Below are positions 1 through 3,848 of a stretch of DNA of 6,859 nt, piece by piece. Position numbers and translations under genes: made by a program. Under the pieces are notes generated by a model. It saw only the letters and a program-made list of their open reading frames with translations. It had not been told where the DNA came from and did no database searches. The DNA is taken from contig JALSTC010000788.1 in the NCBI GenBank assembly GCA_026983935.1, positions 1 to 6,859 on the forward strand, given 5' to 3'. Source of the DNA: Ardenticatenia bacterium (GTDB lineage: Bacteria; Chloroflexota; Anaerolineae; Aggregatilineales; Ch27). How positions within the stretch are numbered: position 1 is the stretch's first letter; the number at the start of each line of letters is the position of its first letter.

Positions 1-240
1 TGTCTTACCCGGCATCAGCAGACGCCCGGCTTCCTGCCATTTGATGCTGCGATAATTGGTGCGCCGCCAGGCCTCATCTGAAGTTGATGGCATGGGCAGC
101 GATTCATACTGTTCCCATGCCGCCAGACGGCGGTCTCGGAGCCACTGCGGCTCATTGTTATGCGCGATCAGCGCTTCAACGTCCCCCTGCGTCAGATCAG
201 GCGCGGCGGGCGTGCGAATATGACCTCTTACAACAGTCAC
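1..240 (-). CDS. sufD: SufD, Fe-S cluster assembly scaffold subunit (N-terminal part, cut by left edge)
   Basis: The first 80 codons of a SufD-like protein are visible; the rest lies beyond the left edge. SufD partners SufB in the SufBC2D complex, which assembles Fe-S clusters in the cytosol. The frame is open through position 1. The SufD N-terminal signature is readable: EPQWL at residues 30-34, then a helix with AAWEQYESLPMP (40-51) and WRRTNYRSIKW (58-68). This pattern of a short helix, 'LP.P' and 'WRRT' is typical of SufD. The GTG start at 240 is chosen because a strong Shine-Dalgarno GAGGAG (250-255) sits 9 bases upstream. It is the third gene of sufC-sufB-sufD, 76 bases after the sufB stop. 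A small hairpin lies in that gap. Identification rests on a short stretch plus gene order, but both agree. Confidence 0.88.
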   Translation of the reverse strand, partial: MTVVRGHIRTPAAPDLTQGDVEALIAHNNEPQWLRDRRLAAWEQYESLPMPSTSDEAWRRTNYRSIKWQEAGRLLMPGKT

Positions 241-249
241 AGAATCCAA

Positions 250-255
250 CTCCTC
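250..255 (-). promoter_or_regulatory. Ribosome binding site that fixes the sufD GTG start
   Basis: GAGGAG on the minus strand, 9 bases before the GTG at 240. The overlapping ATG (253-255 region of the minus strand) gives only a few out-of-frame codons before TGA, so GTG is the supported start. Confidence 0.75.
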
Positions 256-285
256 ATCGTGGTACCGGTCAACTGCGGCTCATTG

Positions 286-310
286 AGCACTCGCAAAAAG
301 TACGGGTGCT
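286..310 (-). other. Small hairpin in the sufB-sufD gap
   Basis: On the plus strand AGCACTCG (286-293) and CGGGTGCT (303-310) are inverted with one mismatch, around a 9-base loop. In the minus-strand mRNA the mismatch is C-A and the loop contains a U run, but no U tract follows the stem. It is therefore not a convincing terminator. It could be an mRNA stability or processing element between sufB and sufD, or chance. Confidence 0.3.
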
Positions 311-316
311 GCCCGA

Positions 317-1747
317 TCAGCCAATAGAACCTTCCATTTGCAGCCGGATCAGGCGGTTCATCTCTACGGCATACTCCATCGGCAGTTCCTTCACGAACGG
401 CTCGATGAATCCCGCGACCACCATCGCGTTGGCTTCTTCTTCAGAAAGCCCCCGGCTCATCAGATAGAAAAGCTGATCCTCGCCGACCTTGCTGACAGAA
501 GCTTCATGACCGACGGTTACGTTCTGCTCATCAATTTCGATGTACGGGTATGTATCCGAGCGGCTTTTCTCATCCAGCAGGAGCGCGTCACAAACCACAT
601 TACTGCGCGAGTGTTCCGCCCCTGCATAAATCTTGAGCAAACCACGGTAGCTGCTGCGCCCGCCGTCCTTGCTGATGCTCTTGCTGATGATCTGGCTGCT
701 GGTATTCGGAGCGCGGTGTATCACCTTGCCCCCCGCATCCTGGTGCTGGCCCCGACCGGCAAACGCAATCGAGAGAATCTCGCCGTGCGCCCCCGGCTCC
801 AGCAGATAGGTCGAGGGATACTTCATCGTGATCTTGCTGCCCAGATTGGCATCCACCCACTCCATTGTGGCGTCACCATAAACCAGCGCCCGCTGAGTCA
901 CCAGGTTATAGACATTGTTCGACCAGTTCTGGATGGTCGTATAGCGGCAGCGTGCGCCGCGCTTGACAATGATCTCAATCACGCCGGTATGCAGGCTGTC
1001 ACGGCTGTAAGTCGGCGCAGTACAGCCCTCCACATAATGAACGAACGCGCCCTCATCCACGATGATCATGGTGCGTTCAAACTGGCCCATGCTCTCCGCA
1101 TTAATGCGGAAATAAGCCTGCAGCGGCATCTCTACATGCACCCCCGGGGGGACGTACACAAATGATCCGCCAGACCACACCGCGCCGTTCAGAGCCGCGT
1201 ACTTGTTATCTGAAGCAGGAACCACTTTGCCAAAGTACTGCCGAAACAGGTCAGGATGCTCACGCAGGCCGTCGTCAATTGAAAGGAAGATCACGCCCTG
1301 CCGTGCCAGTTCTTCCCGAATGCTGTGATAGACCATCTCGGATTCGTACTGCGCCCCAAGCCCGGCCAGGAACTTACGCTCTGCCTCCGGGACGCCCAGC
1401 CGATCAAAGGTCTTCTTGATTTCCTCCGGCACGTCGTCCCAGGTGCGCTCTTCTTGCTCGGTGGGACGGATGTAATAGTGAATATCGTCGTAGTCAATAC
1501 CGGAGAGATCAGGCCCCCAGGTTGGCACCGGCTTGCTTTCATAAATCTCCAGCGCTTTCAGCCGGAGGTCAAGCATCCAGTCCGGCTCGCCTTTCATCCG
1601 GGAAATCTCGATCACGACCTCACGGCTCAGCCCCTTGGGACTCTTGAAGGCGTAATGCTCTGGATCGCTAAAGCCGTATTTCTCCGTGTATTCGGCATTG
1701 AGATGCTTCAGATCACGCTCTTCCTGCGAAAGGCGATCCGTAACCAT
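317..1747 (-). CDS. sufB: SufB, Fe-S cluster assembly scaffold protein
   Basis: SufB is the scaffold of the SufBC2D complex. It receives sulfur from the cysteine desulfurase system and builds nascent Fe-S clusters in the cytosol. The 476-residue product is close to the usual SufB length (E. coli about 495). The family core is obvious: the WSGGSFVYVPPGVHVEMPLQAY region (191-212), EGCTAPTYS (240-248), the beta-helix repeats, and the C-terminal GHEASVSKVGEDQLFYLMSRGLSE region (413-436). C386 in NVVCDALL, and H414 and E415 in GHEA, fall where E. coli Cys405, His433 and Glu434 are expected; a uniform offset of 19 fits all three. These are reported cluster or sulfur-transfer residues in the family. 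The N-terminus has no cysteines, unlike some SufB proteins. The frame stays open to 1855, but that extension overlaps sufC. The ATG at 1747 has GGAGG 6 bases upstream and starts MVTDRLSQEE, typical of SufB. Its ribosome binding site lies inside the last codons of sufC. Confidence 0.97.
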   Translation of the reverse strand: MVTDRLSQEERDLKHLNAEYTEKYGFSDPEHYAFKSPKGLSREVVIEISRMKGEPDWMLDLRLKALEIYESKPVPTWGPDLSGIDYDDIHYYIRPTEQEERTWDDVPEEIKKTFDRLGVPEAERKFLAGLGAQYESEMVYHSIREELARQGVIFLSIDDGLREHPDLFRQYFGKVVPASDNKYAALNGAVWSGGSFVYVPPGVHVEMPLQAYFRINAESMGQFERTMIIVDEGAFVHYVEGCTAPTYSRDSLHTGVIEIIVKRGARCRYTTIQNWSNNVYNLVTQRALVYGDATMEWVDANLGSKITMKYPSTYLLEPGAHGEILSIAFAGRGQHQDAGGKVIHRAPNTSSQIISKSISKDGGRSSYRGLLKIYAGAEHSRSNVVCDALLLDEKSRSDTYPYIEIDEQNVTVGHEASVSKVGEDQLFYLMSRGLSEEEANAMVVAGFIEPFVKELPMEYAVEMNRLIRLQMEGSIG

Positions 1748-1748
1748 G

Positions 1749-2531
1749 TTATTCCTCCGTAACAACGAGGCCGTACTTCTCAAAGAAAGGCTTGTAGCCG
1801 CTGTCCTCAAGCTGGTCGGCCAGCTCAGGCCCGCCGCTTTCGACAATACGACCATCCATCATAATGTGGATATGCTGCGGCTTGATGTAGTCCAGAATGC
1901 GCTTGTAATGGGTGATGACCAGTACACCCAGATCAGGCCCGGCGAGGCGGTTCACGCCGCTGGCCACGATGCGCAGCGCGTCAATATCCAGCCCCGAATC
2001 GGTTTCATCCAGCACGGCGATCTTGGGCTGCAGCACGGCCATCTGCAGAATTTCCGCCCGTTTTTTCTCGCCACCGCTGAAGCCATCGTTCAGGTAACGC
2101 CCGGCAAAATCCGGGTTCATTTCCAGGTATTTCATCTTCTCCATCAGCAGGCGGCGAAATTCCGGAATGGAGATGCCCTTGTCTTCAGGATTTTCTTCCC
2201 GACGACGAGCATTAATCGCCGCACGCAAGAAGTTTGCCAGGGTCACGCCGGGAATGGCAACCGGATACTGGAAGGCCAGAAACAATCCCTTGCGGCTTCG
2301 CTCATCCGGTTCAAGCTCCAGGATATCTTCACCGTCGAAAATGATCTGCCCGGCGGTCACTTCATAAGCCGGGTTGCCCATCAGGACATTGGCAAGGGTG
2401 CTCTTTCCAGAGCCGTTAGGGCCCATCAGTGCGTGAACTTCACCCTGCCTGACCGTCAGATTCACACCTTTAAGAATAGGGGAGCCTTCAACACTTGCGT
2501 GAAGATTACGAATTTCCAGTGCAGCGCCCAT
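1749..2531 (-). CDS. sufC: SufC, ABC-type ATPase of the SUF Fe-S assembly complex
   Basis: SufC is the soluble ABC ATPase that binds SufB and SufD and powers the rearrangement needed for Fe-S assembly. It is not a transporter subunit. The 260-residue product has all the nucleotide-binding parts: Walker A GPNGSGKST (37-45, K43), Q-loop Q88, ABC signature FSGGEKKR (151-158), Walker B IAVLDETDSGLD (171-182, catalytic E176) and H-loop H208 in ITHYKRIL. The GEKKR form of the signature, the DETDSGLD box and the length are characteristic of SufC. It is the first gene of sufCBD; its stop is 1 base from the sufB ATG, so the two are probably translationally coupled. The ATG at 2531 is supported by AGAGGAGG (2543-2550), 11 bases upstream, which is slightly long. 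A leader of about 130 bases precedes it. Confidence 0.97.
   Translation of the reverse strand: MGAALEIRNLHASVEGSPILKGVNLTVRQGEVHALMGPNGSGKSTLANVLMGNPAYEVTAGQIIFDGEDILELEPDERSRKGLFLAFQYPVAIPGVTLANFLRAAINARRREENPEDKGISIPEFRRLLMEKMKYLEMNPDFAGRYLNDGFSGGEKKRAEILQMAVLQPKIAVLDETDSGLDIDALRIVASGVNRLAGPDLGVLVITHYKRILDYIKPQHIHIMMDGRIVESGGPELADQLEDSGYKPFFEKYGLVVTEE
1754..1758 (-). promoter_or_regulatory. sufB ribosome binding site inside sufC
   Basis: GGAGG on the minus strand lies in the last sense codons of sufC, 6 bases before the sufB ATG at 1747. It decides against the longer open frame that runs back to 1855. Confidence 0.8.
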
Positions 2532-2567
2532 ACGGATGCCGTCCTCCTCTGATTTCAGTTCTTAGCT

Positions 2568-2580
2568 ACTCATCCTGAGT
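2568..2580 (-). other. Small leader hairpin near sufC
   Basis: ACTCA (2568-2572) and TGAGT (2576-2580) are perfect inverted arms around a 3-base loop. The hairpin covers the stop of the candidate upstream ORF. It is one of three short hairpins in the sufC leader and is individually weak. Confidence 0.3.
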
Positions 2581-2632
2581 TCTGAATTGTCCACTGCAGG
2601 TAATCCGCCGCGGCCTGCCACTCAAGTGGCAT
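2570..2632 (-). CDS. Candidate 20-codon upstream ORF in the sufC leader
   Basis: In the sufCBD leader an ATG at 2632 opens a 20-codon frame starting MPLEWQAAADYLQW and ending at TGA (2570-2572), 38 bases before sufC. The UG of its start codon is buried in the base of the hairpin at 2616-2631, so its translation could depend on RNA structure. There is no strong Shine-Dalgarno sequence, only a weak GAGA about 10 bases upstream. It has no cysteine codons that would suggest attenuation by amino-acid supply. No family is recognised. It may be a regulatory leader peptide or a chance ORF, which is more likely a priori. Confidence 0.2.
   Translation of the reverse strand: MPLEWQAAADYLQWTIQNSG
2616..2631 (-). 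other. Leader hairpin in the sufCBD 5' UTR
   Basis: TGCCACT (2616-2622) and AGTGGCA (2625-2631) are perfect 7-base inverted arms with a nominal 2-base spacer, so the outer pairs would form a short stem closed by a 4-base loop. It lies about 35 bases downstream of the predicted sufC transcription start. No U run follows, so it is not an intrinsic terminator. It could stabilise the transcript, bind a protein, or occlude the candidate upstream start at 2632. Confidence 0.45.
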
Positions 2633-2638
2633 GAACAG

Positions 2639-2651
2639 ATTTCTCAGAAAT
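2639..2651 (-). other. Small hairpin at the 5' end of the sufC leader
   Basis: ATTTC and GAAAT arms (2639-2643 and 2647-2651) are perfectly inverted around 3 bases, close to the predicted transcript start near 2665. The stem is AT-rich and weak. Confidence 0.25.
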
Positions 2652-2671
2652 TATCGGCAAAAGTTAGCCGG

Positions 2672-2700
2672 ATTTTACCATGCCGATCTGGGCATGTCAA
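2672..2700 (-). promoter_or_regulatory. sigma70-type promoter for sufCBD
   Basis: On the minus strand a consensus -35 TTGACA (2695-2700) is separated by exactly 17 bases from the -10 TAAAAT (2672-2677). The -10 is preceded by TGG, an extended -10 motif. This predicts a start near 2665 and a leader of about 130 bases before sufC. The -35 forms the left arm of the operator palindrome, and the spacer holds a second inverted repeat. Confidence 0.75.
2679..2696. repeat. Inverted repeat in the sufC promoter spacer
   Basis: CATGCC (2679-2684) and GGCATG (2691-2696) are perfect 6-base inverted arms separated by GATCTG. The element fills most of the space between the -35 and -10 of the sufCBD promoter and abuts the larger AT-rich palindrome. 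It could be a second protein-binding site. It lies upstream of the predicted transcription start, so it is not an RNA hairpin of the sufC mRNA. Confidence 0.45.
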
Positions 2701-2729
2701 TAAAATAGATAAAATTCTACTTTATTGAC
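2696..2729. promoter_or_regulatory. Palindromic operator shared by sufCBD and the regulator gene
   Basis: A 34-base inverted repeat has arms GTCAATAAAATAGA (2696-2709) and TCTACTTTATTGAC (2716-2729). They match at 13 of 14 positions with a 6-base centre. The outer GTCAA/TTGAC of each arm is the core of a -35 box, the left for sufCBD and the right for the regulator. It lies immediately upstream of a SufR-like gene and is presumably its binding site. The sequence differs from the CAAC-N6-GTTG type site described for cyanobacterial SufR. Binding by the encoded regulator is inferred, not shown. Confidence 0.7.
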
Positions 2730-2753
2730 TTTAAAGGCACTCTGCGTTATTCT
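2725..2753 (+). promoter_or_regulatory. sigma70-type promoter for the regulator/MIP18 operon
   Basis: A -35 TTGACT (2725-2730) is separated by 17 bases from TATTCT (2748-2753). The predicted start is near 2760, giving a leader of about 25 bases. The -35 is the right arm of the palindromic operator, which fits negative autoregulation. The -10 is weaker than that of the divergent sufC promoter. Confidence 0.65.
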
Positions 2754-2785
2754 TAAGAACGTATTTTGGAGTAGAACAATCAACC

Positions 2786-3436
2786 ATGCAGACAACTCGC
2801 CAGGCAATACTGGACTATATCAAACGACATAGTCATGCAACGGTGGGAGAATTGGCAAAGAGCCTGAATCTCTCGCCAGTCAGCATTCGGCATCACCTGT
2901 ACCGTCTCATGGCAGATGGCCTGGTTGAGCGGCAGACTGTGCGGCGCGGCGTTGGACGCCCAGAACACAGCTATTCTCTAACAGATGCAGGTTATCGTCT
3001 GTTTCCCAGCCGGTATCATATCCTGACCACACATCTGCTCAATACCCTCAAACACATCAAACCGGAAGAGGACGTGCAGGCGCTGCTGGAAGCGATTATC
3101 CGTCAGTTGCTAACCCTGCCGGCTGGCAGCGGACAGCAGTCCCCGGCAGAGCGTCTGGACAGCCTCGCTGCATATTTCCAGGAAAACGGCATCCCCGTAC
3201 ACATCTACCATGCGCCAGATGGCCATGCCGAGATTGAGATGACCTGTCCATACTATTACGTCAGCCAGACACACCCGGAACTCTGCAGCATTGACGAAAA
3301 AATCATGGGGGAAGTACTGCAACTACCGACCACACGAATTACCTGCTTGCTGGACGGTAACAAATCGTGTACTTTCAACATCCAATTAGAAGAAACATCT
3401 GCCGTCGGCGAAACCGTTTCAGGGAGCGACACATGA
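2786..3436 (+). CDS. SufR-like winged-helix regulator with four C-terminal cysteines
   Basis: Probable Fe-S-sensing repressor of the divergent suf operon. The 216-residue product has an N-terminal winged helix-turn-helix: helices over residues 5-50 including VGELAKSLNLSPVSIRHHLY (20-39), then a wing around GVGRPEHSYSLT (55-66). A helical middle (80-135) may dimerise. The C-terminal half carries C154, C167, C187 and C195. C154-X12-C167 matches the first spacing of SufR (C-X12-C-X13-C-X14-C, from memory), but the later gaps are X19 and X7. The total span is almost the same, so it is a variant ligand arrangement or a sister family in the same broad group (COG2345-like). SufR holds a [4Fe-4S] cluster and represses suf when loaded. 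The ATG at 2786 has only a weak GGAG (2768-2771) 14 bases upstream. Context (divergent suf genes, operator over both promoters, downstream MIP18 gene) supports the role. The symbol is left blank because of the cysteine difference. Confidence 0.85.
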   Translation: MQTTRQAILDYIKRHSHATVGELAKSLNLSPVSIRHHLYRLMADGLVERQTVRRGVGRPEHSYSLTDAGYRLFPSRYHILTTHLLNTLKHIKPEEDVQALLEAIIRQLLTLPAGSGQQSPAERLDSLAAYFQENGIPVHIYHAPDGHAEIEMTCPYYYVSQTHPELCSIDEKIMGEVLQLPTTRITCLLDGNKSCTFNIQLEETSAVGETVSGSDT

Positions 3437-3747
3437 GCGAAGAACCCACCACACAGAGTAAAGAAGAACAGGTTCGGGAAGCCCTGCGCGCCGTTGTAGA
3501 CCCCGAGATCGGCATGAATGTGATCGAGCTGGGTCTGATCCGCAGGTTGGATATCGAAGACGACAAAGCACACATTGTGATGATCCTTACCACACCTTTC
3601 TGCCCCTATGCACCACAGCTCCTGGAGCAGGTGCGCGCCACCGCACAGCAGGCGCTTGGCGTCCCGACGACCATTGAGATGGGCATGGAAATGTGGGATC
3701 CGACCATGATGGAAGATGACGCGATCGCCCGCTGGGGGCTGTTCTAA
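3433..3747 (+). CDS. MIP18/DUF59 family Fe-S maturation protein (SufT-like)
   Basis: A 104-residue cytosolic protein of the MIP18 (DUF59) family, whose members (SufT in Gram-positives, MIP18/CIA2 in eukaryotes) help deliver or mature Fe-S clusters. The family signature DPEIGMNVIELGLI (23-36) is followed by the core segment TTPFCPYAPQLLEQV (53-67) with the conserved cysteine C57, and by a C-terminal WDPTMMEDDAIARWGLF (88-104) resembling the family's 'P.W..e.M...ar..LGl' ending. The ATG at 3433 overlaps the regulator stop as ATGA, so translation is probably coupled. AGGGAG (3421-3426) lies 6 bases upstream. The frame is open back to 3367, but that would put the start deep inside the regulator gene, without a comparable ribosome site or family similarity. 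Co-transcription with the regulator puts it under the same operator. The exact client proteins are unknown. Confidence 0.9.
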   Translation: MSEEPTTQSKEEQVREALRAVVDPEIGMNVIELGLIRRLDIEDDKAHIVMILTTPFCPYAPQLLEQVRATAQQALGVPTTIEMGMEMWDPTMMEDDAIARWGLF

Positions 3748-3777
3748 GGGCCTGCCGTGTTAAAGCCTTATCAACGC

Positions 3778-3816
3778 AAAAGACACTCCCCGTATATCCA
3801 CAGGGGAGTGCCTTTT
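3778..3816. terminator. Bidirectional intrinsic terminator between convergent genes
   Basis: AAAAGACACTCCCC (3778-3791) and GGGGAGTGCCTTTT (3803-3816) form a 14-base stem around an 11-base loop. The A and T runs at the base provide a U tract in both directions. The one imperfect pair (3783/3811) is A-C in plus-strand RNA but a G-U wobble in minus-strand RNA, so the minus-strand hairpin is continuous. It sits 30 bases after the MIP18 stop and 32 bases after the stop of the convergent M23 gene, and should end both transcripts. Confidence 0.88.
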
Positions 3817-3848
3817 CATATATCTGTCGTGTGACACAAAATGCCAGT

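Noticed and set aside
338..1165. Long plus-strand open frame opposite sufB
   Set aside because: It is antisense to an unmistakable SufB and its product has no recognisable family features.
1748..1855. N-terminal extension of SufB upstream of the ATG at 1747
   Set aside because: The extension lies inside sufC, has no SufB similarity, and the ATG at 1747 has a strong ribosome site at the right distance.
1686..2552. Long plus-strand open frame opposite sufC
   Set aside because: It mirrors the codon structure of SufC, whose ATPase motifs are intact on the minus strand. It has no family features of its own.
2616..2631. Hairpin in the sufC leader as an attenuator-type terminator
   Set aside because: No U run follows the stem; the sequence downstream in the mRNA is GC-rich, so intrinsic termination is unlikely.
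2532..2785. Iron-responsive Fur/DtxR box or known riboswitch
   Set aside because: The AT-rich palindrome does not match the classical Fur 19-base pattern, and no riboswitch core I know could be recognised in the leader.
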